Assembly (NCBI RefSeq): GCF_012790675.1
Contig: NZ_CP046391.1
Span: forward strand, 910,632 to 974,631
Length of the DNA stretch: 64,000 nt
Source: Anaplasma platys
GTDB lineage: Bacteria > Pseudomonadota > Alphaproteobacteria > Rickettsiales > Anaplasmataceae
Direction: 5' to 3'
Shown: positions 1 to 9,209 of the stretch, piece after piece
How the letters are laid out: every line of letters starts with the position of its first letter
Numbering within the stretch: the first letter of the stretch is position 1
Made by a program: the position numbers and the translations under genes
Notes under the pieces: model-generated
What the model saw: the letters and a program-made list of their open reading frames with translations, nothing else
The model's database searches: none
Told to the model about the DNA's origin: nothing

Positions 1-639
1 CTTCTTCTGTGCATTCAGCACTCCTATCTCCAGCTTTATCATGCTGAAGACCATATCCAATCTCTTGATAACGCAAAATTCCTCAAGCACTTTTTGCCTG
101 TCTTCCACGCTGATAGAGAGATGCGAAGCAACTACATCAGACAAGTGGCCAAGCTTCTTTATCTCATAGGTAGATGCAACGACTTCCGCCTGTATTTTCT
201 TACTTAACTTATTCCATACATCAAACTCACGGAGCACGGACCTACGCAGGGCCTCAACTTTGTTGTCCACCTCAATAGTCTCATCACCTTCTACTATGCT
301 GACATTGGCGCTGAGAAAATCTTCTCCCTCTACAAAATCAATGACCTTGGCCCTACTCTCACCTTTGATCAACACTTTAAGCACGCCATCAGGTAGTCTA
401 AGAAGCTGAACCACGTCTGCCACTGCACCGACTTTGTATAAATCATCGTTGGCCGGGTTATCTACAGAGCCGTCTATCTGCGTAAGCAACAGCACCTTGC
501 ACCCCTCGTTCCTGGTGGCATACTCTAGGGCATTAACCGACTTTCCACGCCCCACCGAAAGGGGCATAACCACCTGAGGGAACACAACCGTGTCACGTAA
601 CATCAAAACAGGAAGCAACACAACTTTATTTTCTTCCAT
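1..639 (-). CDS. lon: Lon protease, N-terminal part (cut by window edge)
   Basis: The minus strand from an ATG at 639 reads MEENKVVLLPVLMLRDTVVF and continues open to base 1, giving 213 residues. This is the N-terminal LON substrate-binding domain of the ATP-dependent cytosolic protease Lon; the AAA+ and Ser-Lys protease domains lie outside the window. The start is 14 bases after the clpX stop, so lon is the last visible gene of the tig-clpP-clpX-lon run. The order clpP-clpX-lon is common in alphaproteobacteria. Lon degrades misfolded and short-lived regulatory proteins. Identification rests on the N-terminal sequence plus position. Confidence 0.9.
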   Translation of the reverse strand, partial: MEENKVVLLPVLMLRDTVVFPQVVMPLSVGRGKSVNALEYATRNEGCKVLLLTQIDGSVDNPANDDLYKVGAVADVVQLLRLPDGVLKVLIKGESRAKVIDFVEGEDFLSANVSIVEGDETIEVDNKVEALRRSVLREFDVWNKLSKKIQAEVVASTYEIKKLGHLSDVVASHLSISVEDRQKVLEEFCVIKRLDMVFSMIKLEIGVLNAQKK

Positions 640-653
640 AAAGAATCCCCTTC

Positions 654-1874
654 CTAGCAATTTTCAAAACAGTTCTTCCCAAAAACCAGGCCATTAACCA
701 TACCCTCCGTGATCAGGACTTTGCCTCCGTCAGCGCTATGCTGCGGATCAAACATGTAATCCAACAACAACGTCTCCATAATCGCACGGAGACCCCTAGC
801 GCCAGTGTTGCGCTCAACGGCTTTCTTAGCTATAGCCAATAAGGAACCGGCACCAAACTCAAGCTCCAAATTATCCATCTCAAACAATTTGGTATACTGC
901 TTTACCAAGGAGTTCTTGGGCTCAACAAGCACCCTAACCAGCGTCTCTTCGTCTAACTTACCCAAAGAAGTAATCACCGGAATCCTTCCTATAAACTCCG
1001 GAATTAATCCGAACTTCACCAAGTCTTCGGGTTCAGTATAACACAAAACGTCCCTCTTCTGATCGCTAACGTGCTGCACGTTAGCCTCAAACCCCATACA
1101 GCTCCCGCGATTTCTTGCCTCTATGATCTTGTCTAACCCATCAAAGGCACCACCAAAAATAAACAATATGTTGTCAGTGCTGATCTGTATAAACTCTTGA
1201 TGCGGGTGCTTTCTCCCACCCTGGGGCGGGACTGAGGATACAGTGCCCTCTATAACCTTGAGTAATGCCTGCTGCACACCTTCACCAGAGACATCCCTGG
1301 TAATTGAAGCGTTTTCAGACTTCCTCGATATCTTATCAACTTCGTCTATGTAAATAATCCCACGCTGCGCCGCTTCTACATTAAAATTCGCGGCTTGTAG
1401 GAGTTTTAACAATATGTTTTCTACATCTTCACCAACGTATCCAGCTTCGGTTAGCGTAGTAGCGTCTGCCATAGCGAACGGAACCTGCAACACTCGTGCT
1501 AACGTCCTTGCCAAAAGGGTCTTTCCTGAACCAGTCGGCCCTATTAGCAGCACGTTAGACTTTGATATCTCCACCTCGCTGATAACACCCGAGTTCTTCA
1601 AGCGCTTATAATGGTTATAAACTGCAACAGATAACACCTTCTTGGAATGTTCCTGCCCTATAACGTACTCATCCAAGACTTCTTTTATTTCACGAGGCTT
1701 CAGGTCAAACCTGACTTGCTTCGCGGGAAGCCCCTCCTCCTGCAATATGCCACCACACAACTCCACACATTCGTTGCAGATATACACATCCGGACCAGCT
1801 ATTAGCTTCTTTACTTCACTGTGCAACTTCCCACAGAATGAGCAGCTGTAAGCCCCCTTCTTCGCTTCAGACAT
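654..1874 (-). CDS. clpX: ATP-dependent Clp protease, ATP-binding subunit ClpX
   Basis: This 406-residue protein has the full ClpX architecture. An N-terminal zinc-binding domain has cysteines at about 11, 14, 33 and 36. The AAA+ module has Walker A GPTGSGKT at 112-119, Walker [11 protein letters not shown] and a GYVGEDVE pore loop. ClpX unfolds tagged substrates and feeds them to ClpP, whose gene lies 12 bases upstream. The loop that docks ClpX on ClpP is usually IGF and reads MGF here (in SCMGFEANV), a conservative change. Length is near the family norm of about 420. Confidence 0.97.
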   Translation of the reverse strand: MSEAKKGAYSCSFCGKLHSEVKKLIAGPDVYICNECVELCGGILQEEGLPAKQVRFDLKPREIKEVLDEYVIGQEHSKKVLSVAVYNHYKRLKNSGVISEVEISKSNVLLIGPTGSGKTLLARTLARVLQVPFAMADATTLTEAGYVGEDVENILLKLLQAANFNVEAAQRGIIYIDEVDKISRKSENASITRDVSGEGVQQALLKVIEGTVSSVPPQGGRKHPHQEFIQISTDNILFIFGGAFDGLDKIIEARNRGSCMGFEANVQHVSDQKRDVLCYTEPEDLVKFGLIPEFIGRIPVITSLGKLDEETLVRVLVEPKNSLVKQYTKLFEMDNLELEFGAGSLLAIAKKAVERNTGARGLRAIMETLLLDYMFDPQHSADGGKVLITEGMVNGLVFGKNCFENC

Positions 1875-1886
1875 CTATACTTCCTA

Positions 1887-2483
1887 CTACTTGTTGTGCT
1901 CCCCACGCTTCTCTATTACTCTGTCGATTATGCCGAAGTCCTTGGCTTTTGCTGCAACCATGAAATTATCCCGCTCCATGCTGTTTTCTATTTCTTCCAG
2001 AGACTTACCTGTATGCTTTACGAAAATCTCATTCAGTCTTTTCTTTATTTCCAAAATTTCTCTTGCGTGAATTTCCACATCGGTAGCCTGCCCACGAAAT
2101 CCCCCGGACGGCTGATGGATCATGATCCTGGAATTCGGCAGAGCATACCTCATGTCCGGTGCACCAGCACAAAGCAGCAAAGACCCCATAGACGCAGCCT
2201 GCCCCAGACATAACGTGGAAACCTTGGGCTTGATATACTGCATAGTATCGTAGATGGAGAGCCCTGCAGTTACCACCCCTCCTGGAGAATTTATGTACAT
2301 GGAAATATCCTTCTCGGGATTTTCAGCTTCTAGAAACACCAACTGCGCCACAATAAGGCTAGCCATATTGTCGTCGATTGCCCCTGTAACAAATACTATC
2401 CTCTCCTTCAGCAGTCTAGAATATATATCGTAAGCGCGCTCCCCCCGACTGGTCTGCTCCACAACCATTGGAACCAAGTTCAT
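1887..2483 (-). CDS. clpP: ATP-dependent Clp protease proteolytic subunit
   Basis: A 198-residue serine protease subunit that forms the barrel of ClpXP. The catalytic triad is visible: Ser in GQAASMGS, His in MIHQPSGG and Asp in MERDNFM. I place the start at the ATG at 2483 ([10 protein letters not shown]) because GAGGTGAAGG stands just before it. A longer reading from a TTG at 2507 adds eight residues but has no good ribosome site. It lies between tig and clpX with short gaps, consistent with one transcript. Confidence 0.96.
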   Translation of the reverse strand: MNLVPMVVEQTSRGERAYDIYSRLLKERIVFVTGAIDDNMASLIVAQLVFLEAENPEKDISMYINSPGGVVTAGLSIYDTMQYIKPKVSTLCLGQAASMGSLLLCAGAPDMRYALPNSRIMIHQPSGGFRGQATDVEIHAREILEIKKRLNEIFVKHTGKSLEEIENSMERDNFMVAAKAKDFGIIDRVIEKRGEHNK

Positions 2484-2540
2484 AACCTTCACCTCAAACC
2501 CACACAAAACCTAGCTACAAGCGTAAAACTCCTCCCAATG

Positions 2541-3860
2541 TCATAAATTCCCAAAAAGAGATTTAAGCTCTTTAGCAGACATACTTTGCTTTTCCTTCTT
2601 AGTCTTGGCAATTATATATCTGACTACCTTATCTTCAAGGACTTTTCCCCTGACGTGATCTCTAAAGTCTCTACTCGATCTAAACAGCTTGAGAGCGGCA
2701 TCAAAACTTTTCTCATAATTATGGTAGTTGGAGCCAATGAAGGACAAAACATCATCAGGCTCAATAGCCACACCAGTGTCATTAGCCACCTTCATCAGCA
2801 GCATACCGAGCTTCACCCGCCTAACCGCCTCCTTAGTAATATCCTCAGATGCCCTAGCGTCCTTCCCTTCGGCCCCGCGCATTATTCCGCTAACTTCACG
2901 GGATACTATAAACTCTGGCACATCGAAATTGTACTTTTCATCCAAATGATCAAACAGCTCCTTACGCACAAGGGTTTCGCTCATATTGGAAAACCTCTCC
3001 TGCAACCCATCTGTCGCAAATTTCACTAACTCCTTTACGCTCTTGAAGCCACACTTTGTGGCTAAAGCTTTCCTATCCTTTATATCGTCTTTGACCTTAA
3101 TTTCCATAAGCTCGACACACATATCTACTTCTTTTCCGGCAAAACGGGTCGCGGAATAATCATCGGGGAACTGCAGCTTAAACTCTTTGGTTTCCCCCTT
3201 CTTCATGCCGGTAACCTGCTCCTCAAATCCCGGAAGCAACTTATCCTTACCCAGAATGAAGGAAAACCCCTTTACGCTACCACCCTTGAGCGCCTTACCC
3301 TTGAAAGAGCTGTTATAACTAACGGTAACGTGGTCACCCTCTTCCACACATCTTGATTCATCTCCTACCGAGACAAAACTTGGATAGTTGGCCTTCAGAT
3401 CTTCAAGGAAGCTATCCACATCCTCCGAAGTCACCTTAACTTCGATTTCCTTCAGTGTTACCGCCTCTATGTCTACGGAGGGAACCTCCGGCATGACCTC
3501 AAACTTCAGCTCATAAATTAAATCTCCACCCTTACCAGACTCGGAAGCCGCTTTTGGCGGCGAGATTATCTTCAAGCCTGAGTCCACAATGCTTTCTAGA
3601 TTATTCTCTTTTAAAAACGCAGATGACGCCTCGTCAACCACCTGAGAAACCACTTCACTGGTCACACCAGCCCCGTAAGTCCTCCTGACAAACTCGGGGG
3701 AGACCTTTCCCTTGCGGAACCCGTCTATGCGTGCATGCGCTGCCACCTCCCTCAGCTTCTCTGTTACCTTATCCTCTATGTACTCATTCTTTATAGTGAA
3801 CTCATAACCACGCTTGAGCTTTTCATTAAGAACTTCTTTGACGACATAGAACTGCTGCAT
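2541..3860 (-). CDS. tig: Trigger factor, ribosome-associated chaperone
   Basis: A 439-residue chaperone that binds the ribosome exit tunnel and shelters nascent chains. The N-terminal ribosome-binding domain carries the signature GFRKGKVSPEF near residue 45. A middle FKBP-type peptidyl-prolyl isomerase domain follows (GDHVTVSYNSSFKG to VDMCVELMEI). The C-terminal helical arm ends with a lysine-rich stretch. Length is typical. It is the first protein gene of the tig-clpP-clpX-lon run and starts 33 bases after tRNA-Leu, so the two may be transcribed together. Confidence 0.95.
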   Translation of the reverse strand: MQQFYVVKEVLNEKLKRGYEFTIKNEYIEDKVTEKLREVAAHARIDGFRKGKVSPEFVRRTYGAGVTSEVVSQVVDEASSAFLKENNLESIVDSGLKIISPPKAASESGKGGDLIYELKFEVMPEVPSVDIEAVTLKEIEVKVTSEDVDSFLEDLKANYPSFVSVGDESRCVEEGDHVTVSYNSSFKGKALKGGSVKGFSFILGKDKLLPGFEEQVTGMKKGETKEFKLQFPDDYSATRFAGKEVDMCVELMEIKVKDDIKDRKALATKCGFKSVKELVKFATDGLQERFSNMSETLVRKELFDHLDEKYNFDVPEFIVSREVSGIMRGAEGKDARASEDITKEAVRRVKLGMLLMKVANDTGVAIEPDDVLSFIGSNYHNYEKSFDAALKLFRSSRDFRDHVRGKVLEDKVVRYIIAKTKKEKQSMSAKELKSLFGNL

Positions 3861-3893
3861 AAAAACACTCCTTCACACGAAAGCACACAGGAG

Positions 3894-3976
3894 TGCGGAT
3901 AGAGGGACTTGAACCCCCACAGGCAATGCCCACTAGGACCTAAACCTAGCGCGTCTACCAATTCCGCCATATCCGC
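3894..3976 (-). tRNA. tRNA-Leu (anticodon UAG)
   Basis: On the minus strand an 83-base sequence folds with acceptor GCGGATA/TATCCGC, a long variable arm typical of leucine tRNA and an anticodon loop TTTAGGT (anticodon TAG) on stem CTAGG/CCTAG. The T loop GGTTCAAGTCC is normal. CCA is not encoded. A second leucine tRNA (UAA) lies at 8507. Confidence 0.95.
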
Positions 3977-4112
3977 ACAGACAACACAGGCAACTGTCTC
4001 GAACGAAGCGTACAAAACCGCACTGGCCCGATCCTCACAAAAGCACCGCGGCGGCGGATGGAGCACACGAAAAACCACAGCTGCCACAAGCAGATTAACC
4101 AAAGCGCGAAAG

Positions 4113-4185
4113 TGGTTCCGGCGCGGCTCGAACGCGCGACCCACTGATTAAGAGTCAGCTGCTCTACCAACTGAGCTACAGAACC
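4113..4185 (-). tRNA. tRNA-Lys (anticodon CUU)
   Basis: A 73-base cloverleaf on the minus strand: acceptor GGTTCTG/CGGAACC, D arm TAGCTCAGTTGGTAGAGCA, anticodon loop CTCTTAA (anticodon CTT), T loop GTTCGAGCC. CCA is not encoded. It lies 136 bases upstream of tRNA-Leu on the same strand; no gene is visible between them. Confidence 0.94.
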
Positions 4186-4292
4186 ACCCTACTAGCGCAC
4201 ACCAACAACTCGCTGGCGCAGCGCCGCTTCAACCGTTCTTGATACTACCATACCGAAAACATGTCAATAACAAGATCTCCACTAGCCCGAGC

Positions 4293-4321
4293 TTGACTGT
4301 TATAGCTGTTTGCCTAATAAT
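4293..4321 (+). promoter_or_regulatory. Candidate sigma70 promoter for the lipoprotein-pgpA genes
   Basis: TTGACT (4293-4298), a 17-base spacer and AATAAT (4316-4321) match the -35/-10 consensus at 5 of 6 positions each. Transcription would start near 4328, about 74 bases before the small lipoprotein ATG at 4402. Confidence 0.65.
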
Positions 4322-4401
4322 GCACTCCGGTTTGCCTCAGCTGTTAGTTACGTTGGGGCCCTAATTTTGTCGCTTTTGCAAAGCTTTATGGAGCAGGTTT
4401 T

Positions 4402-4581
4402 ATGAAGTTTTCTTGTGCTCTTTTCTTCTTTTCCGCTCTCACGTTGTTCTGCTTGAGTGGATGTATTACAGTGTTCTCCAAGGGGGATAGAAGGATAAAA
4501 AGCCCTTGTGTTAGGGCCAGCAGCGGATACACCGAAAAATGTGAGCGCCATTCCGTGAATGATTGGTGGCTGAATAAGTAG
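4402..4581 (+). CDS. Small lipoprotein (59 residues), function unknown
   Basis: A short reading frame starting MKFSCALFFFSALTLFCLSG. It has a charged start, a hydrophobic core and a lipobox LSGC with the lipidated cysteine at residue 21, so a mature lipoprotein of 39 residues is expected. Two further cysteines lie at about 36 and 47 in a polar tail (KSPCVRASSGYTEKCERH), and the end is DWWLNK. GGAG about 8-11 bases upstream and a good promoter at 4293 support expression; pgpA follows 61 bases later. I do not recognise the family. Its size, lipobox and extra cysteines would suit a VirB7-type T4SS lipoprotein, but that is speculation. Confidence 0.7.
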   Translation: MKFSCALFFFSALTLFCLSGCITVFSKGDRRIKSPCVRASSGYTEKCERHSVNDWWLNK

Positions 4582-4642
4582 GTTTGTTGCGCATGCAGCA
4601 TACAGCGCCTATTTCGCCTGTGGGAGACGGTGGGGAGGTCTC

Positions 4643-5155
4643 GTGAAGTTTTCATATTGTGAGGTGGCTTCGACCTGGTTTGGAACCGGAAGAGTATCTA
4701 GAGCTCCAGGAACCGCGGGTAGTGCAGCGGCGCTGTTGCTGTTCCCGTTGGTGACAGCGCATTATGCTGTTGGGTTGGCTGTGGTCACAGCAGTGTTTTC
4801 GCTGGGCATGTTTGCGGTGAGTAGTTACATGAGGCGGTGCCCGGAAAAATCAGATCCCAAAGAAGTGGTGATAGATGAAGTTTGCGGTCAACTGCTAACC
4901 TTGGTATTGCCTTCGGTTGCGGGCAGAGTCTGCTGCTTGGACCTGTATACAACTTACGGTTTTGGAGTGTTGTGGGTGTTCCTGGTCTCAGGGTTTCTAT
5001 CATTTAGGCTTTTCGACATAGTGAAACCCTGGCCGATTTGTCTGGTGGACAGGAAAATGAAGGGAGCGCTTGGCGTTATGCTGGACGACATATTTGCCGC
5101 CATAGCGGCTTCTATATTGACCCTTGCAGCGGTGAACGCTAGTGTGTGGTACTAA
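4643..5155 (+). CDS. pgpA: Phosphatidylglycerophosphatase A
   Basis: A 170-residue inner-membrane enzyme that removes the phosphate from phosphatidylglycerophosphate to make phosphatidylglycerol. Family hallmarks are TWFGTGRVSRAPGTAGS near the N-terminus and the acidic motif DPKEVVIDEVCGQ, followed by hydrophobic segments and RLFDIVKPWP. It starts with GTG preceded by GGGGAGG. It follows the lipoprotein gene on the same strand, probably on one transcript. Anaplasma lacks lipopolysaccharide, so phospholipid supply matters for its envelope. Confidence 0.92.
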   Translation: MKFSYCEVASTWFGTGRVSRAPGTAGSAAALLLFPLVTAHYAVGLAVVTAVFSLGMFAVSSYMRRCPEKSDPKEVVIDEVCGQLLTLVLPSVAGRVCCLDLYTTYGFGVLWVFLVSGFLSFRLFDIVKPWPICLVDRKMKGALGVMLDDIFAAIAASILTLAAVNASVWY

Positions 5156-5203
5156 ACTCGAATAGTATTACTGCATATCCATGATTCACGGAGATTTCAA
5201 AAA

Positions 5204-5980
5204 ATGCACCCCTCTTCCTTAGCAACAGAAAATTTATGTGGGTACATGACGTACGCCGTGGAAATGTCCTCGTGGACTACGAAACGCATTGGCAATCTAT
5301 TGCTTACAATAAACGGACGTCAGGACTCTCTCTTTAACTACGTATTCTGTAACAATGGCAGCGCGGATGAGTCGGCAAAAGCCGCACTGGCCGCCTGGAA
5401 GTATCTGCAAGATGCGAAAACAGACGCAACTTGGGTAGTTGATTCACAAATGAAATTGTGGAAGAACTTGGTGGATAAAATGGGTCTAAACAGTCCTACA
5501 GTAATGAAAAAGGTATACGCACCAATACAAAAAGTCCGCACTTTGAGCAAAAGGCGCCCAGATTTGGTACTGGAAAGAGTCACAGATGACTTATCTCTGA
5601 CCGTGCTCGATGAGCTAGCAGTTAAAATTTTCTATTGCAACACTAATGATCTAATAATACTGTTGAGGGGAGTGGTAAAGAGAGAACAGTCACGTCTTAA
5701 GTTTTTCATTGCCAAATTATCGGATACAGTTGTTGGTATATGCGGCATGTATGTGCAGGGCGATGTTGTTGGCTTGTACAGCGACGGGGTTTTGCCAGAG
5801 TATAGGAACATGGGTATCGCAAGCGAGATGGTTTTGAGAAGGCTAGAGATTGCTAGTAGCCTCTTTGGATGTAGGTATGCCGTTGCCCAGTGCGTAACTC
5901 AGTCAGTGAGCTTGTATGAGAAGTTGGGTTTCAGAGTTACCGGAAACCTGTTCCTTTATCCTTCCCTTGCGGCACAGTAG
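5204..5980 (+). CDS. GNAT-family N-acetyltransferase
   Basis: This 258-residue protein has a C-terminal GNAT fold. The acetyl-CoA binding motif is seen in GVLPEYRNMGIASEMVLRRL (R-x-x-G-x-A pattern), followed by the typical end SVSLYEKLGFRVTG. The N-terminal half (about 150 residues) is not a domain I recognise and may set substrate choice. GGAG lies about 10 bases before the ATG. The substrate cannot be predicted. It is 48 bases after pgpA and 47 before the PAS-domain gene, on the same strand. Confidence 0.8.
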   Translation: MHPSSLATENLCGYMTYAVEMSSWTTKRIGNLLLTINGRQDSLFNYVFCNNGSADESAKAALAAWKYLQDAKTDATWVVDSQMKLWKNLVDKMGLNSPTVMKKVYAPIQKVRTLSKRRPDLVLERVTDDLSLTVLDELAVKIFYCNTNDLIILLRGVVKREQSRLKFFIAKLSDTVVGICGMYVQGDVVGLYSDGVLPEYRNMGIASEMVLRRLEIASSLFGCRYAVAQCVTQSVSLYEKLGFRVTGNLFLYPSLAAQ

Positions 5981-6027
5981 AGGCGCTCGGAGGGTGATAT
6001 GGAGAAAATATGAAGAAAAGTTAGTGC

Positions 6028-7191
6028 ATGTTTACTTATGTTGCCCCTTACATTTTGATCTTCGTCCTGGCAGTTTTCACGGTATTTTCTTTCTATGCTA
6101 GTCTAAGCATAAACGATTTCAAACACAACAATAACTTGCTCACCAGCTTGATACTATCCTTGGGAGACGGGTTCTATCTGTGGGACGAAAAAAAACGCGT
6201 GGAGCGCTTTTCGCCAAATTTGCACATGCTACTTAACAGCATATTTTGCTCTTTCAACGAGCTTGCTAACTTTTTTGAAGAATCCGATCAGCTGCGCAAG
6301 AACTTCGCTGATGCCCGGAAAATAAACAAGTCTTTCACCATAGATTTGAAGGGGCGTGATAGCGATATCTACTGCTTTTGCCATGGACAGAGTATAGTGG
6401 ACGACCACGATAAGATAGTGGGGGTGCTGCTTTGGATTCAGAATGTTACCGGGGGGAGGTCGCTGATTTCCAACCTGAAACGGGAAAATGCCAAACTCAG
6501 GCATGAGCTCTGTGCTTACAGGGACATGGTGGACTCGCTACCTTACCCTGTGTGGAGGCGGGACAGCAATAACGAAATAGAGTTCCACAACCCATTTTTC
6601 ACAAAGCTGGTAAAAGATAACAAGAGCGGGGATGTTTTCTCCAAGAAACGAAAGAGCGAGTTCAAGGATAAGGGTTCAAACGCTCTCAACGACAAGGTCT
6701 TTGTAATAGTAGACAACGAAAGGCGTCTATATTCCCTATCTGAGGAACCAACAACACAGGGAGATTTGGTTGGTCATGGACAGGACATAACACAGAGTTG
6801 GCAGCTTATGGAGGAAATTCGCGGGTATTCGCTCATGCAGCGAAACCTGCTTAGCAATTTGCCTTGCGCTGCAGCCATGTATGGTAGCGATGGGAAATTG
6901 CTATTCTATAACAGCCACTTCGGAAAGTTTTGGCAACTTGAACAACCGTGCAATGTCCGGGGCACTACATATTCTGAAATAATCCGCAAGATATACGAGA
7001 GTAAGAAATTCATCGACAAAGACGCTTTCGAGCTGCTAAAGAAGCAACAGTACGAGTTTTTTGGAAAGCTGTCAGAGCCGTACCACGACACACTGCCACT
7101 CAAGAGTGGAACACTAGAGATGTCAGTGGTACCCAACCACAGACAGGAGCTGTTATTTCTGTATAACCACAACAATATACGCGCGACTTAA
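6028..7191 (+). CDS. Membrane-anchored PAS-domain protein without a kinase domain
   Basis: A 387-residue protein with one N-terminal membrane segment (MFTYVAPYILIFVLAVFTVF), then PAS-like sensor repeats: ILSLGDGFYLWDEKKRVERF near 45, DMVDSLPYPVWRRDSNNEIE near 170 and NLPCAAAMYGSDGKLLFYNS near 280. It ends at LEMSVVPNHRQELLFLYNHN and a stop. In alphaproteobacterial sensor kinases of this layout, similar text is followed by another PAS and a histidine kinase; here nothing follows. Either the gene is truncated or the lineage keeps a kinase-less partner for another kinase. No HisKA or ATPase motif is present. Confidence 0.75.
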   Translation: MFTYVAPYILIFVLAVFTVFSFYASLSINDFKHNNNLLTSLILSLGDGFYLWDEKKRVERFSPNLHMLLNSIFCSFNELANFFEESDQLRKNFADARKINKSFTIDLKGRDSDIYCFCHGQSIVDDHDKIVGVLLWIQNVTGGRSLISNLKRENAKLRHELCAYRDMVDSLPYPVWRRDSNNEIEFHNPFFTKLVKDNKSGDVFSKKRKSEFKDKGSNALNDKVFVIVDNERRLYSLSEEPTTQGDLVGHGQDITQSWQLMEEIRGYSLMQRNLLSNLPCAAAMYGSDGKLLFYNSHFGKFWQLEQPCNVRGTTYSEIIRKIYESKKFIDKDAFELLKKQQYEFFGKLSEPYHDTLPLKSGTLEMSVVPNHRQELLFLYNHNNIRAT

Positions 7192-7219
7192 TGGTGTGGA
7201 AAACCGCACGCTGGCATGT

Positions 7220-7420
7220 TTACCTACTCTCCCTCTCTTCATGCCACGCCATTTGTATTGCTTCGAGCACCCCCTCATTACAGCTACCCTCGTCATCTGT
7301 GAACCCAGGCAGCAACCTAACCAAGTCGCGGAGTTCTGTAAAACGCAGAGCAAAGATATCTTGGTCAGGATAGGTTTCCTCAAGCAAAATAGCCACCTCT
7401 TCTGCATCATCCCACTTCAC
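7220..7420 (-). CDS. iscX: Fe-S cluster assembly protein IscX
   Basis: A 66-residue acidic protein matching IscX/YfhJ across its length (MKWDDAEEVAILLEETYPDQ ... FALRFTELRDLV ... CNEGVLEAIQMAWHEE). IscX binds IscS and iron and modulates cluster assembly on IscU. The start is a GTG at 7420 preceded by AGGAGGT at ideal spacing. In many proteobacteria it closes the isc operon; here it stands alone and converges on the PAS-domain gene. Confidence 0.9.
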   Translation of the reverse strand: MKWDDAEEVAILLEETYPDQDIFALRFTELRDLVRLLPGFTDDEGSCNEGVLEAIQMAWHEERESR

Positions 7421-7763
7421 AACACTACCTCCTGTACGCTTAGGTGCATGTTACAACAAATTTGCCACCCCATCTATCAAAACCCTCTAGTAATCCAGTG
7501 AACCGTTACCCCAAGGAAAATTTCAGTCACAACAATAGCCTCAATACGGCAATTCGCACCGCTCAACTTATTGCCACAAGACCCCTAAATGAAAATTCTA
7601 GACCCACTTACGGTCGTCAACCGTAACAAACCTGGTAGACTTATCAAAGGAGACTTGCCCCCTTGCCCAGGGGATATATCCTGGCTGCGGTGCTGTAGCT
7701 AATTTATGTACTCTGTGCCAATACACCAGCGCCCAGTGCTTATATAGCACGTGACAAAATTGA
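7421..7763. other. Gene-free stretch between iscX and rpsD
   Basis: Divergent intergenic region. I see no coding frame with family character. It holds a palindromic GGATATATCC near 7672-7682 and ends at the rpsD promoter. Confidence 0.5.
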
Positions 7764-7792
7764 TTGACATGTTTCCTTAAAATGATCATACT
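7764..7792 (+). promoter_or_regulatory. Candidate promoter of rpsD
   Basis: A perfect -35 TTGACA (7764-7769), a 17-base spacer and CATACT (7787-7792, 4 of 6) lie about 90 bases before the rpsD start. Confidence 0.55.
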
Positions 7793-7882
7793 CTCGCACC
7801 GGGGCGTGGGTTCAGCGCCGCATTGGGCGTCTTCAATTTGAGTGCCTCTACCGGGTTGTGTTGGGTTTTTTGTGTAGGTGAT

Positions 7883-8497
7883 ATGGTATCGGTTGTAAAT
7901 AGGAAATACAGGGCCAGTCGTAGACTGGGGGTGAACTTGTGGGGTCGTTCTAAGGATCCTTTCAATACGAGAAACTATCCGCCTGGGCAACACGGTGCCA
8001 TGGGATACAAAAAGCTTTCAAGCTTTGGTAGGCAGTTTGTAGCGCATCAGAAGTTTAAATGTTACTATGCACTCTCGAGTAGGCAGCTCAGAAACTTGTT
8101 CCTAAAAGCCTATAACAAAAAGGGCGATACGGGCGATAATTTGGTCGGAGCGCTTGAGTGCCGGCTTTCTGCGGTCGTTTATAGCGCAGGCCTAGTACCT
8201 ACCATATTCTCCGCAAGGCAGTTGGTTTCCCATAAACATGTGACTGTGAATGGCAGAGTCGTCAATATACCGAGCTTTCAGGTCAAACCTGGAGATGTAG
8301 TCGAGATCCGTGAGAGAGCTGTGCAACTGCCAATGGTCTTGGCGGCTATTGGATCACAGGAGCGAAGAGTTCCTGACCATCTTGAAGTAAACACGGAAGG
8401 TCGCTCCATAAAGTGCCTAAGGGTACCGAAGTGTTCAGAGGTCCCTTATCCGGCAAATATGGAAGTCAACCTGGTGGTTGAGTTTTTCTCTGGGTAG
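7883..8497 (+). CDS. rpsD: 30S ribosomal protein S4
   Basis: A 204-residue primary 16S-binding protein of the small subunit. It shows the S4 N-terminal domain ([20 protein letters not shown]) and the S4 RNA-binding domain ([20 protein letters not shown], then [20 protein letters not shown]). The start at ATG 7883 ([10 protein letters not shown]) is preferred over an upstream frame-open extension because TAGGTG precedes it and the family begins there. tRNA-Leu follows 9 bases after the stop. A promoter candidate lies at 7764. Confidence 0.97.
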   Translation: MVSVVNRKYRASRRLGVNLWGRSKDPFNTRNYPPGQHGAMGYKKLSSFGRQFVAHQKFKCYYALSSRQLRNLFLKAYNKKGDTGDNLVGALECRLSAVVYSAGLVPTIFSARQLVSHKHVTVNGRVVNIPSFQVKPGDVVEIRERAVQLPMVLAAIGSQERRVPDHLEVNTEGRSIKCLRVPKCSEVPYPANMEVNLVVEFFSG

Positions 8498-8506
8498 TAT
8501 TCTTCT

Positions 8507-8592
8507 GTCCATGTGGCGGAATGGTAGACGCTGCGGACTTAAAATCCGCTGGCCTCCGGGCCGTGGGAGTTCAAGTCTCCCCATGGGCACCA
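8507..8592 (+). tRNA. tRNA-Leu (anticodon UAA)
   Basis: An 86-base leucine tRNA with acceptor GTCCATG/CATGGGC, anticodon stem GCGGA/TCCGC with loop CTTAAAA (anticodon TAA), a long variable arm, and CCA encoded at 8590-8592. It probably shares the rpsD transcript. Confidence 0.95.
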
Positions 8593-9209
8593 TGATTTCT
8601 CCATGGCGTTTCCTAGTGTCGCGTTAAGAATCGCAACAGGCGCGTGGCCATACTTGCTATCAGTTGTTATTCCTGCCAACGTTTGAGATTCTACGCTATG
8701 CAAAGCGCGCGCACTCGCTATCCCGAACACCTGGTGATGGTGGAGCAGCCTGTTGCTGTAATTACGTCGAAAAGTAGTGAGTAGGCTTCACTCACTCGTG
8801 AATTGGTTCATGCCAGTTCTTTTCTGGGGGCGTGCCGAAAACACGCCAAATTGAATTTGACCTTGCATACCGGACAAAAAAGAAAACGCAGGAGAAACCA
8901 GTCTTCCTACGTAAAATGCCAAGTAAAAACGCAAAAATTGCATTTACTCATAATACAAACAACCTGTCCGTGCTGGTTTTCTCTCTTCTGTTTTCTGCTC
9001 CACACCCCTATCTTCGTGCATGAGGTTACCAAACAAAAACACAAAGAATATCCTATTAAGTACAGAATTGTCTTGAACGCACTGTTAAAAACTTAAACAC
9101 TGAGCACAAACATTGATTTGTTATTACAAATCGTTTAACTGATGCCCCAACTTGCTGTAGAATTCAGGCGGAGTTGTTGTCTACCTGAAAAGTTTGGTTG
9201 GAAAGTAGG
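8593..9209. other. Gene-free stretch with an inverted repeat before perM
   Basis: About 600 bases without a credible gene. The only clear structure is GATTTGT-TATT-ACAAATC (9115-9132), a perfect 7-bp inverted repeat about 80 bases before perM, which could be a weak operator. Confidence 0.4.
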
